Source of the DNA: Saccharomonospora sp. CUA-673
Lineage (GTDB): Bacteria; Actinomycetota; Actinomycetes; Mycobacteriales; Pseudonocardiaceae
NCBI RefSeq assembly: GCF_001942305.1
Contig: NZ_MKKE01000033.1
Coordinates: 124,001 to 188,000 of the forward strand
DNA length: 64,000 nucleotides
Direction of reading: 5' to 3'
Shown in pieces: positions 25,545 through 33,639 of this stretch. Both the position numbers and the translations under genes were made by a program. Positions within the stretch are counted from its first letter, which is position 1, and each line of letters begins with the position of its first letter. The notes beneath the pieces are model-generated. The model made no database searches. It was not told where the DNA came from and saw only the letters and a list, made by a program, of their open reading frames with translations.

Positions 25545-26420
25545 ATGATGACCATGAACGCCGAGAACCCCGCCGCAGCCGCCGGTACCGAGAACCCGTT
25601 CGCCGACCTCGTCTCGTTGGAGGTCACCCGATCCGGCCACGTGGCCGAGGTGACTCTGCTGGGGCCCGCCAAGGGCAACGCGATGGGCCCGGATTTCTGG
25701 CGGGAGCTGCCCGAGGTCTTCCGCGCGCTCGACGCCGACCCCGAGGTGCGGGCGATCGTACTGACCGGCAGCGGACGGAACTTCTCGTACGGGCTGGACC
25801 TGAACGCGATGCTGCCCGGGTGGGCCGAGTTCCTCGGTGCCGACGCACAGGCGGGGCCGCGGACGCGGTTCCTCGAGGAGATCCGCCGTCTGCAGGAGGC
25901 CATCACCGCTGTCGCCACCTGCCGCACCCCGATCGTGGCCGCCGTGTCCGGCTGGTGCATCGGAGGCGGCGTCGACCTGATCTCCGCCGTGGACATCCGC
26001 CTCGCGAGCGCCGACGCGAAGTTCAGCGTGCGCGAGGTCAAGGTCGCCATCGTCGCCGACATCGGCAGCCTGCAGCGGCTGGGCGGGATCATCGGCGAGG
26101 GTCATCTGCGGGAGCTGGCGCTCACCGGCAAGGACATCGACGCCGCCCGTGCCGAGCGCATCGGTCTCGTCAACGACGTCTACGCCGACCAGGACGAACT
26201 CCTCGCCGCGGCGCGCACCCTGGCCGCGGAACTGGCCGCCAATCCGCCACTGGTCGTGCGCGGCATCAAGGACGTACTGTCCATGGGCACCGAACAGCAG
26301 GTCGACGCCGGGTTGCGGTACGTGGCGGCGTGGAACGCCGCGTTCCTGCCGAGCAAGGACCTGGTCGAGGCGGTGCAGGCCTTCATGGAGAAGCGCGAGC
26401 CGCACTTCACCGGTGAGTAG
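25545..26420 (+). CDS. Crotonase-family protein, dienoyl-CoA isomerase-like
   Basis: A 291-residue crotonase-fold enzyme. The oxyanion-hole segments are FSYGLDLNAML and VSGWCIGGGVDLISAVD. SVREVKVAIVADIGSLQRL carries Glu and Asp at the positions used by delta3,5-delta2,4-dienoyl-CoA isomerases (ECH1), so that activity is favoured over plain enoyl-CoA hydratase. It may act in beta-oxidation of unsaturated fatty acids. The acyl-CoA synthetase gene follows 32 bp later and is probably co-transcribed. The start at 25545 or the ATG at 25554 cannot be separated. Confidence 0.85.
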   Translation: MMTMNAENPAAAAGTENPFADLVSLEVTRSGHVAEVTLLGPAKGNAMGPDFWRELPEVFRALDADPEVRAIVLTGSGRNFSYGLDLNAMLPGWAEFLGADAQAGPRTRFLEEIRRLQEAITAVATCRTPIVAAVSGWCIGGGVDLISAVDIRLASADAKFSVREVKVAIVADIGSLQRLGGIIGEGHLRELALTGKDIDAARAERIGLVNDVYADQDELLAAARTLAAELAANPPLVVRGIKDVLSMGTEQQVDAGLRYVAAWNAAFLPSKDLVEAVQAFMEKREPHFTGE

Positions 26421-26452
26421 CGGAACTCGACGACGAGGGAGAAGAAGGACAC

Positions 26453-28177
26453 GTGAGCAACGAGGCCCACACAGCCCACACAGCCCACTCGGCCCACGAC
26501 GCTTTCCGCGTGGCGCGGGACTTCCTGCTGGAGCACCGCGAGGACTACGACACGGCCTATGCGGGATTCCGCTGGCCGGCGCTGACCGAGTTCAACTGGG
26601 CACTGGACTGGTTCGACCGGGTGGCCGCCGATCCGGCCAACGCCGAGCGCTACGCGCTGTGGATCGTGGAGGAGGACGGCACCGAGGGGCGCTGGACCTA
26701 TCCCGAGATGGCGCGCGGTCGAACCGGGTGGCCAACTGGCTGCGCGCCCAGGGTGTGCGCCGGGGTGACCGGCTGATCCTGATGCTGGGCAACCAGGTCG
26801 AGCTGTGGGAGACGATCCTGGCCTCGATCAAGCTCGGTGCGGTCGTCATCCCGGCGACCACGCTGCTGGGGCCGGCCGACCTCGTCGACCGGGTCGAGCG
26901 CGGGCAGGCGCGGCACGTGGTGGCGCGGTCGGCCGATGCGGGCAAGTTCGACGACGTCCCCGGCGACTACACGCGCATCGCGGTGGGGGAGCCGGTCGAG
27001 GGCTGGGCGGCCTACGCCGACGCCGACGACGCCGAGGCGGCGTTCACCCCCGACGGGGCCACCAACGCGGCCGACCCGCTGCTGCTGTACTTCACCTCCG
27101 GCACGACGGCGAAGCCGAAGCTGGTGCAGCACACGCACGTGTCGTACCCGGCGGGCCACCTGTCGACGATGTACTGGATCGGCCTCGAACCGGGCGACGT
27201 GCACCTGAACATCTCGTCGCCGGGATGGGCGAAACACGCGTGGAGCAACGTGTTCGCGCCGTGGAACGCCGAGGCGACCGTGTTCCTGTACAACTACACG
27301 CGCTTCGACGCGGGCGCGCTGATGACGCAGATGGATCGCTGCGGCGTCACCAGTTTCTGCGCCCCGCCGACGGTGTGGCGGATGCTGATCCAGGCGGATC
27401 TGACCGCGCTGGCCACACCGCCGACGAAGGTCGTCGCGCCGGTGAGCCGCTCAACCCCGAGGTGATCGAGCAGGTCCGCGCCGCATGGGGCGTGACGATT
27501 CGCGACGGGTTCGGCCAGACCGAGACGACCGTGCAGATCGCCAACTCGCCCGGCCAGGACGTCAAGCCCGGGTCGATGGGCCGGGCCGTGCCCGGGTTCT
27601 CGGTGGTGCTCGTGGACCCGGCCACGGGAGAGCCGGCCACCGAGGGCGAGCTGTGCCTGGACCTGACCGAACGGCCCACCGGCCTGATGGTCGGTTATGC
27701 CGGCGACGAGGAGCGCACGGCGACCGCGTTCGGCGGCGGCTACTACCACACGGGCGACGTCGGTTCGATCGACGAGAACGGCTACATCACCTACGTGGGC
27801 CGCACCGACGACGTGTTCAAGGCCTCCGACTACCGCATCTCGCCGTTCGAGCTGGAGAGCGTGCTGTTGGAGCACGAGGCGGTCGCCGAGGCCGCGGTGT
27901 ACCCGCCCCGGACCCGATCCGGCTCGCCGTGCCGAAGGCCTACGTCGTGCTCGCCTCCGGGCACGAACCCGGTCCCGAGGTGGCGGAAGGGATCCTGGCC
28001 TTCTGCCGCGAGAACCTGGCTCCCTACAAGCGGATTCGCCGACTCGAGTTCGGTGAGTTGCCCAAGACCATCTCCGGCAAGATCCGCCGGGTGGAGCTGC
28101 GCGGCAAGGAGAACGAGGCGGCCGAGCGGCCCGCAGGGGAGTATCGCGACGAGGATTTCCCTGCGCTGAAAGGCTGA
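26453..28177 (+). CDS. AMP-dependent acyl-CoA synthetase, three frameshifts
   Basis: An adenylate-forming ligase of about 575 residues. The phosphate loop is LYFTSGTTAKPKLVQHTH, the A5 region GFGQTETTVQIANSPG, the A7-A8 region YHTGDVGSIDENGYITYVGR, and the A10 lysine lies in LPKTISGKIRRVEL. It resembles medium-chain or acetyl-CoA-type synthetases. Single-base losses near 26714, 27445 and 27910 divide it into four frame segments that join without gap in alignment. GTG 26453 follows GAGAAGAAGGACAC. It lies downstream of the crotonase gene, consistent with acyl activation for beta-oxidation. Confidence 0.87.
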
Positions 28178-28191
28178 ATCGGCCCCGTGGT

Positions 28192-28250
28192 ACGACCGGC
28201 GCCGGGCGCGTCCACACATGTCCACAGTGGACAAATCGGGCGCCGGTCGT
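28192..28250 (+). terminator. Long-loop hairpin with an internal palindrome
   Basis: Perfect 12-bp arms ACGACCGGCGCC (28192-28203) and GGCGCCGGTCGT (28239-28250) enclose 35 bases. Inside is a 15-bp palindrome TGTCCACAGTGGACA (28219-28233). It follows the acyl-CoA synthetase stop by 14 bp and probably terminates it. Confidence 0.6.
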
Positions 28251-28329
28251 GCGCGGTGTCACCGGCGCGGGCGGGTGAACATGATCGCCTGCCGTTACGC
28301 GGGCGCCTCGGCTGCCGATGGTCCGGGTG

Positions 28330-28560
28330 ATGAACGAGAGTGACAGCCCCGCGTCAGGCTCGGCCGCGCAGACCCAACCGATCTCGCCCGCCCCGCCCAC
28401 CACGCCCTGCACGGTCGTGTGGAGCCAGGGCCGGCCCTTCGTGCTCGAGAGCGGCGCCGGCCGGCCCCGCTGGATGGGCATGGACCGGCACGGGCGTCCG
28501 CAGGCCCTCACCGGCGACGAGCTGTGCCGCCGCGGCTGGAGCTACCGTCGCGCCCGCTGA
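28330..28560 (+). CDS. Small hypothetical protein
   Basis: A 76-residue protein with a disordered Ser/Pro N terminus and a compact conserved-looking C-terminal half (CTVVWSQGRPFVLESGAG, RWMGMDRHGRPQALTGDELC). Codon use is typical of coding sequence here. It precedes the phosphatidyltransferase gene by 60 bp on the same strand. No family is recognised. The frame opens at 28318, but the ATG at 28330 begins the more plausible chain. Confidence 0.5.
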   Translation: MNESDSPASGSAAQTQPISPAPPTTPCTVVWSQGRPFVLESGAGRPRWMGMDRHGRPQALTGDELCRRGWSYRRAR

Positions 28561-28619
28561 ACGTCGGGTGTGCGTGCGTCCCCGCCACCTCTTCCTGACG
28601 CTCCGGCTACGGTGAACGA

Positions 28620-29393
28620 GTGAGGGAGTCTGCGGGATCTAGGCAGCATGGCGAGTTGTCCGGTACTGGGTCCGAAGCGTCATTGCTGCGCCAGGCGCTG
28701 ACCGCACCCAACATTCTGTCCATCCTCCGCCTGGCCGGCGTCCCCCTGTTCCTGTGGCTGCTCCTCGGCCCGCAGGAGGACGGGTGGGCCCTGCTGGTGC
28801 TGGTGCTCAGCGCGGGCACCGACTGGCTCGACGGCAAGCTCGCCCGCTGGCTGAACCAGATGAGCCGGCTCGGCGAGGTCCTCGACCCCGCCGCCGACCG
28901 GCTCTACATCGTGGCCACCCTCGTGGCGTTCCTGGTCCGCGACATCGTGCCCTGGTGGGCCGTCGTCGCCCTGCTCGTCCGCGAGGTCGTGGCAGCCGTG
29001 TGCGTCCTGGTGCTGCGCTACTACCGCTTCCGGCCGCCCGAGGTGACCTACGTCGGCAAGGGCGCCACGTTCGTACTCATGTACGCCTTCCCCCTGCTGC
29101 TGCTCATGCAGGGCGACTCCATGGCCGCCGAGATCGTGCGTCCGCTGGCGTACGCGTTCACCATCTGGGGCGGCGCCCTGTACCTGTGGTCCGGCGCCCT
29201 GTACGTGATCCAGACCGTCCTGGCCGTCTTCCGCTTCCGCCGCGGCACCCTCGAGACGGCGGCCCGCTCGAACAACCCCCACAGCCCGAGCCGGACCCCG
29301 CCGACGGGGCCCAGCGGTCCGAGGGGGCTCAGGGGGCCACCGGGGCGAAGGGTGCGGTTTCGGACTGACGCGCGGGCGGCGACCGTGCCATGA
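28620..29393 (+). CDS. pgsA2: CDP-alcohol phosphatidyltransferase (PgsA2-like)
   Basis: A 257-residue membrane enzyme. The CDP-alcohol signature DWLDGKLARWLNQMSRLGEVLDP is split over residues 73-95 (D-G-x2-A-R-x8-G-x3-D with the final Asp four residues on). About five membrane helices follow. It transfers a phosphatidyl group from CDP-diacylglycerol to an alcohol; order next to gcvH-garA matches mycobacterial PgsA2 (Rv1822). The C terminus may be shifted near 29277: the alternative frame gives a more natural acidic tail ending at 29368, again equivalent to loss of one base. Confidence 0.85.
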   Translation: MRESAGSRQHGELSGTGSEASLLRQALTAPNILSILRLAGVPLFLWLLLGPQEDGWALLVLVLSAGTDWLDGKLARWLNQMSRLGEVLDPAADRLYIVATLVAFLVRDIVPWWAVVALLVREVVAAVCVLVLRYYRFRPPEVTYVGKGATFVLMYAFPLLLLMQGDSMAAEIVRPLAYAFTIWGGALYLWSGALYVIQTVLAVFRFRRGTLETAARSNNPHSPSRTPPTGPSGPRGLRGPPGRRVRFRTDARAATVP

Positions 29394-29427
29394 TGCGCAG
29401 CAGTCGTGACGTGAAAGGGGAAGGGCC

Positions 29428-29820
29428 TTGGCTGCTCAGTCCGCTCCGGAGGAGCTGCGCTACACCGAGGACCATGAATGGGTCGCCGAACGCACCGACG
29501 GGGTCGTGCGGGTGGGGATCACCGAGTACGCACAGGACCAGCTGGGTGACGTCGTGTTCGTCGACCTACCAGCGTCCGGTTCGACCGTGACCGCCGGCGA
29601 GGCGTTCGGCGAGGTCGAGTCGACCAAGAGCGTCTCGGAGCTCTACGCGCCGCTGGACGGCGAGATCGTCGCCGTCAACGACGGCGTCACCGAGACCCCG
29701 GAACTGATCAACGGCGACCCCTACGGCGAGGGGTGGCTCGTCGAGATCAAGCTGTCCGATCCCGACACGTTCGGCGGACTGCTCGATGCCGAGGCATACC
29801 AGCGGGTCATCGGGGGTTGA
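29428..29820 (+). CDS. gcvH: Glycine cleavage system H protein
   Basis: A 130-residue lipoyl carrier protein. The lipoylated lysine is in FGEVESTKSVSELYAP (about residue 64). The N-terminal ELRYTEDHEWV and the central QDQLGDVVFVDLP are standard. It shuttles the methylamine intermediate among glycine cleavage P, T and L proteins, which are not in this window. The start codon is TTG at 29428, after GAAAGGGGAAGG. Its position before garA is conserved in Actinobacteria. Confidence 0.95.
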   Translation: MAAQSAPEELRYTEDHEWVAERTDGVVRVGITEYAQDQLGDVVFVDLPASGSTVTAGEAFGEVESTKSVSELYAPLDGEIVAVNDGVTETPELINGDPYGEGWLVEIKLSDPDTFGGLLDAEAYQRVIGG

Positions 29821-29960
29821 TCGGGGAGCCCGGGCACCGCGGGCGGCCCCGTGCGCGGTACGTTGAGGCGCACCAGGTTTTCCGGTCCGGAGGCGAGCAG
29901 CGCCCCTGGCCGGCGGCCGAAGGCCAAGCGACACACTGTCAGTGCGTAAGGAGAGCTCAG

Positions 29961-30413
29961 GTGAGCACGAACGACGGGCCCGAGATTCCCCCGGAGGGAG
30001 CTCCGGAGAAGACCTCCGTGTTCCGGGCGGACTTCCTGTCGGAGGTGGAAGGGCAGGAGGCCCCTGCGGTCGAGCCGCAGGAGGCCGGCGTCGACGCGCT
30101 GCCTGCGGGTTCGGCGTTGCTGGTGGTCAAGCGGGGACCGAACGCCGGTTCGCGTTTCCTGCTCGACCGCGACACGACCAGCGCGGGTAGGCACCCCGAC
30201 AGCGACATCTTCCTCGACGACGTCACGGTGTCCCGCCGGCACGCGGAGTTCCGCCGCGAGGGCGGTTCGTTCGTGGTGATCGACGTGGGCAGCCTGAACG
30301 GCACGTACGTCAACCGCGAGCCGGTCGACCAGGCCGTCCTGGCCGGTGGCGACGAGGTGCAGATCGGCAAGTTCCGGCTGGTGTTCCTGACCGGAGGCCA
30401 GGGGGCGCAGTGA
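29961..30413 (+). CDS. garA: FHA-domain regulator GarA/OdhI homologue
   Basis: A 150-residue protein with an N-terminal phosphorylation segment and a C-terminal FHA domain (TSAGRHPDSDIFLDDVTVSR, HAEF, GSLNGTYVNREPV). GarA/OdhI inhibits 2-oxoglutarate dehydrogenase and regulates glutamate enzymes until phosphorylated by Ser/Thr kinases. The phosphoacceptor motif reads PEKTSVFRADFL: mycobacterial GarA has ETTSVF, so the Thr used by PknG (T21) is Lys here and only the PknB site (T22 equivalent, T18) remains. GTG 29961 follows AAGGAGAG. It is coupled to ftsR by GTGA. Confidence 0.95.
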   Translation: MSTNDGPEIPPEGAPEKTSVFRADFLSEVEGQEAPAVEPQEAGVDALPAGSALLVVKRGPNAGSRFLLDRDTTSAGRHPDSDIFLDDVTVSRRHAEFRREGGSFVVIDVGSLNGTYVNREPVDQAVLAGGDEVQIGKFRLVFLTGGQGAQ

Positions 30414-31222
30414 CGGCTGCCGGGCGGCAACCACGCGAGGGGTTGAGCATCGGGGCCGTGCTGGCGCAACTGCGCAAGGACTTCCCCGACGTCACGATCT
30501 CGAAGATCAGGTTCCTCGAGTCCGAGGGTCTGGTCCGCCCCGGTCGCACGCCGTCCGGCTACCGTCAGTTCACCGCCGCCGATGTCGAACGTCTGCGGTT
30601 CGTCCTGACGGCCCAACGTGATCACTACTTGCCACTGAAAGTGATCAAGGAACGGCTGGAAGCTGCCGACCGCGGCGCCGAACTCGACCCCGGCCCCCGA
30701 ACGGGCGGCGTGGACGCCGCGGGGAACCCGGCCGGTCGCGACGGCGCGGGTGCGGCGGGGCCGCGTCCCCCGCGCAAGCTCGTGTCGGTCGACGGCCCGG
30801 ACACCGGGGGAGTGCCGGCGCCCACGGCGGCCGACTTCGCCGGCGGTGCGCCCCTGCGGCTCACGCAGGAGCAGGTGCTCGCCGACGCGGGCATCGACGA
30901 GGCACTGCTGGCCGAGCTCGTCCAGTACGGCCTCATCCGGCCCGGCGCCGCCGGGTTCTACGACTCCGACGCCGTGCACATCGCCCGGACCGTGACGGCG
31001 ATGGCCGAGTTCGGCATCGAACCGCGGCATCTGCGGGCCCTGCGCGTGTCCGCCGACCGCGAGGTCGGACTGCTCGAGCAGATCGCGTCCCCGGTCTACC
31101 GGCATCGCGACGCGGGCGCGCGCGAACGCGGCGATGAACTGGTCCGCGAACTGGCGGCCCTGTCGGTCACGCTCCACACCCTGCTCGTCAAAGCGGGCAT
31201 TCGGGGCATGACCGGTGGGTGA
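30410..31222 (+). CDS. ftsR: MerR-type regulator FtsR homologue
   Basis: A 270-residue MerR-like regulator equivalent to Rv1828/FtsR, which in Corynebacterium activates ftsZ. The winged helix is SIGAVLAQLRKDFPDVTISK with KIRFLESEGLVRPGRTPSGYR. A Gly/Pro-rich linker (about residues 90-135) leads to the conserved C-terminal helical domain LTQEQVLADAGIDEALLAEL. It starts with GTG overlapping the garA stop (GTGA). The linker is longer than in mycobacteria. Confidence 0.92.
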   Translation: MTAAGRQPREGLSIGAVLAQLRKDFPDVTISKIRFLESEGLVRPGRTPSGYRQFTAADVERLRFVLTAQRDHYLPLKVIKERLEAADRGAELDPGPRTGGVDAAGNPAGRDGAGAAGPRPPRKLVSVDGPDTGGVPAPTAADFAGGAPLRLTQEQVLADAGIDEALLAELVQYGLIRPGAAGFYDSDAVHIARTVTAMAEFGIEPRHLRALRVSADREVGLLEQIASPVYRHRDAGARERGDELVRELAALSVTLHTLLVKAGIRGMTGG

Positions 31223-31479
31223 ACCACGCCCGGACGGAGCAACCTGGCGTGTCGCCATTGTTAAGCAGTGCGGCGAAACTTCGGTGAAGCCGTAGGGATG
31301 ACGTACGGTTGAAGCGGGCTCGAAGAGACCGGGCCGGCGAGAGTGAGCAGCGAGCACAGCGCACCGCGGACGGGTAGCGTCGACGGTGTCCGCGCGGTGA
31401 GCCATCGCGGGGCAGCGCCGAGCGGGGCTACCCTCAGGCGACGCGCTGCGGCCCGCGCAGAAGAGGGAGGCGAAGCCCG

Positions 31480-31953
31480 ATGAGCGAGATGCGCGTCGTC
31501 GGCGTCCGGGTCGAGCTGCCCGCGAACCAGCCGATCTTGTTGCTGCGGGAGACGGAAGGCGAGCGGTACCTGCCGATCTGGATCGGCTCGGTGGAGGCGA
31601 CCGCGATCGCCTTGGAACAACAAGGGGTGAAACCGGCTCGCCCGCTGACCCATGATCTGCTCAAGGATGTCATCGGTGGTCTCGGCAGGGACCTGGAACA
31701 GGTGATCATCACTGATCTGCAGGAGAGCACGTTCTTCGCCGAGCTGGTGTTCGACGGTGACGTGCGCGTGTCCGCGCGGCCGAGTGACTCGGTGGCGCTG
31801 GCGCTGCGGATGGGCGTCCCCATTCACGCCGAGGAGGGTGTCCTCGAGGAAGCCGGCCTCCTCATCCCCGACGAGCAGGAGGACGAGGTCGAGAAGTTCC
31901 GCGAGTTCCTCGACTCGGTCTCACCCGAAGACTTCCGTGGCGCGGACACCTGA
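31480..31953 (+). CDS. Bifunctional nuclease-family protein (DUF151)
   Basis: A 157-residue DUF151 protein equivalent to Rv1829. Typical segments are EMRVVGVRVELPANQPILLL, YLPIWIGSVEATAIALEQQG and SARPSDSVALALRMGVPI. Plant homologues have DNase/RNase activity, but the bacterial role is unclear. Its place between ftsR and the second MerR gene is conserved. The 257-bp leader 31223-31479 has no gene and contains an AT-richer patch near 31258-31310, probably the promoter. Confidence 0.9.
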   Translation: MSEMRVVGVRVELPANQPILLLRETEGERYLPIWIGSVEATAIALEQQGVKPARPLTHDLLKDVIGGLGRDLEQVIITDLQESTFFAELVFDGDVRVSARPSDSVALALRMGVPIHAEEGVLEEAGLLIPDEQEDEVEKFREFLDSVSPEDFRGADT

Positions 31954-31965
31954 TCCTGCCACGAC

Positions 31966-32007
31966 AGCTACGGCCGGCGATGCCTCGCATCGCGGCCGTA
32001 GCTTTTT
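31966..32007 (+). terminator. Rho-independent terminator with T-tract
   Basis: A near-perfect 17-bp stem (arms 31966-31983 and 31987-32003, three-base loop CTC) is followed by TTTTT. It ends the DUF151 transcript and, being symmetrical, may also serve the convergent tetR gene. Confidence 0.88.
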
Positions 32008-32034
32008 CACGGGGTCGTCCGCCCTGTACGGCGG

Positions 32035-32685
32035 TCAGTCCGCCCGGATCGCCCGGTCGAACAGTTCCGCCAGTTCCCGGCCGTAGCCCTCGACGTCGAG
32101 GTCGGGTTCCTGTCGCAGCCGGAGCGTGACCCCGTCGACGGCCTGCCGCATGGCCAGCGCCGTGACGCGCGGATCGACGTCCCGGAACACGCCTGCACGG
32201 GTTCCCTGGGCGAGTTGCCGTTCGAAGCGGCCGACCTGCACCGCGTGCACCACCTGAGCCGATACGGGATCGGCCCCGGCGTGGGTGCCGATCTCGACGA
32301 GCGCCGTCGACTCCCGAGGGTGCTGCGCGAGGAACGCCAGCTCCGCGCGCAGCTGACCGAGCAGGATGAGTCGGAGGTCCTTGGCCGCCGGCTCATCCAG
32401 CTCCGAGGCGAGTCTCGTGGTGACGAACGTGTCGCGCCGGTCGATGATCGCGCCGAGCGTGGCCGACATCAGCTCGCTCTTGCTCGCGAAGTGGTACGAC
32501 ACCATCCGCGTGCTCGACAGTCCGGCCCGCTCCACGATGCGAGCGAACGAGGTACGGCCGTAACCGAGGTCGGCGACCGTCTCGATGGTCGCGTCGACGA
32601 TCTGCCTGCGCCGTGCGTCCTCGGTGACCGTGAGTCCGCTACCCGCACCGAATTCGCTGAGTCGGGATTCTTCATTTACCTGCAT
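32035..32685 (-). CDS. TetR-family transcriptional regulator
   Basis: A 216-residue TetR protein. The HTH is GRTSFARIVERAGLSSTRMV (about residues 42-62), and the C-terminal domain holds LLGQLRAELAFLAQHPRESTALVEIG. The target is unknown. It splits the otherwise conserved gcvH-garA-ftsR-DUF151-MerR block, so it was probably inserted. The ATG at 32685 lies inside a palindrome (32674-32693), which suggests autoregulation. A third copy of the half-site, GTAAAT, occurs at 32708-32713. Confidence 0.88.
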   Translation of the reverse strand: MQVNEESRLSEFGAGSGLTVTEDARRRQIVDATIETVADLGYGRTSFARIVERAGLSSTRMVSYHFASKSELMSATLGAIIDRRDTFVTTRLASELDEPAAKDLRLILLGQLRAELAFLAQHPRESTALVEIGTHAGADPVSAQVVHAVQVGRFERQLAQGTRAGVFRDVDPRVTALAMRQAVDGVTLRLRQEPDLDVEGYGRELAELFDRAIRAD

Positions 32686-32693
32686 GAGTAAAT
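32674..32693. promoter_or_regulatory. Candidate TetR autoregulatory operator over the start codon
   Basis: ATTTAC (32674-32679) and GTAAAT (32688-32693) form a perfect inverted repeat with an 8-bp spacer that contains the tetR start codon. It is AT-rich against the local background. Further GTAAAT at 32708-32713 may extend the site. Confidence 0.5.
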
Positions 32694-32790
32694 AGTGACC
32701 CAGGTGAGTAAATCGCGCAAGTTGATACCGGGAGGGCGATCGCCGTTGCGGCGTTCGGTCGAGATGTCGCCAGGGTGCCCGCGCGTCGCG

Positions 32791-32819
32791 TTGACCGCCT
32801 GAGGGGGTGGGCATACCGT
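32791..32819 (+). promoter_or_regulatory. Candidate promoter of the Rv1830-like merR gene
   Basis: TTGACC (32791-32796) and TACCGT (32814-32819) are separated by 17 bp and fit the actinobacterial housekeeping pattern (TTGAC-17-TAnnnT). They lie about 170 bp upstream of the merR GTG. The rest of the 304-bp divergent gap shows no other structure I can name. Confidence 0.4.
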
Positions 32820-32989
32820 TCGAAGAACGATGAATCGCGCCGGCGCTGCGGAGCGGTCCTCGTCGCTCGTGGATCTCGTGGCACGTGGACCTGGTGACAG
32901 CAGCGCCGATGCGCGTGTGTCGTACCGGTCGCCACCCGGGCCGGCGTTCTTGTTTCGTCGGCCGCGTGGCCGGGCGAGAGGAGGCATGC

Positions 32990-33559
32990 GTGGTCGACGA
33001 CAGTTCGATCCAAGGCATCGACGGTGGGGAACAGGGTGAGCTGTTCCCCGATGACTCGTTGCCCGACGAGCTGGTTGGCTACCGTGGCCCGGCGGCGTGT
33101 CAGATCGCCGGCATCACCTACCGGCAGCTCGACTACTGGGCGCGCACCAAGCTGATCGCACCGAGTATCCGGACCGCGCACGGCTCGGGTTCGCAGCGCC
33201 TGTACTCGTTCAAGGACCTGCTGGTCCTGAAGATCATCAAGCGGCTGCTGGACACCGGCATCTCGCTGCACAACATCCGGGTCGCGGTCGACCACCTCCG
33301 CGGCAGGGGCGTGCGCGACCTCGCGCGGGTGACGTTGTTCTCCGACGGCGCGACCGTCTACGAATGCACCTCGCCCGAGGAGATCGTCGACCTGCTGCAG
33401 GGTGGGCAGGGTGTCTTCGGCATCGCCGTCAGTGGCGCGATGCAGGAGATCACCGGCTCGCTGCACGAGTTCCCCGCCGAGCGGGCCGACGGAGGCGAGC
33501 TCGAGACTCCCGTCCCGGACGAGCTGTCCGAGCGGCGCAAGGCCCGCCGCACCGGCTGA
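32990..33559 (+). CDS. MerR-type regulator (Rv1830-like)
   Basis: A 189-residue MerR-fold protein equivalent to Rv1830. The N-terminal winged helix is GPAACQIAGITYRQLDYWAR with SQRLYSFKDLLVLKIIKRLL. The C-terminal half includes SDGATVYECTSPEEIVDLL. Mycobacterial homologues influence growth and cell division. GAGAGGAGG before the GTG at 32990 sets the start; the frame open from 32885 is longer but lacks a ribosome-binding site. The gene ends at a 14-bp stem terminator. Confidence 0.88.
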   Translation: MVDDSSIQGIDGGEQGELFPDDSLPDELVGYRGPAACQIAGITYRQLDYWARTKLIAPSIRTAHGSGSQRLYSFKDLLVLKIIKRLLDTGISLHNIRVAVDHLRGRGVRDLARVTLFSDGATVYECTSPEEIVDLLQGGQGVFGIAVSGAMQEITGSLHEFPAERADGGELETPVPDELSERRKARRTG

Positions 33560-33581
33560 GGCGAGCCCCCGACAGACACCG

Positions 33582-33615
33582 GCGCCGCCACCACGGTCGA
33601 ACGTGGTGGCGGCGC
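33582..33615. terminator. Hairpin terminator between convergent genes
   Basis: Perfect 14-bp arms GCGCCGCCACCACG (33582-33595) and CGTGGTGGCGGCGC (33602-33615) with a 6-base loop. It lies between merR and the convergent membrane-protein gene. Confidence 0.8.
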
Positions 33616-33639
33616 GTTCGTGGTGCCGCTGCGTGTCGG

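Noticed and set aside
26453..28177. Pseudogene call for the acyl-CoA synthetase
   Set aside because: All three breaks are one-base losses and every conserved adenylation motif is intact across frames, which fits sequencing error better than decay.
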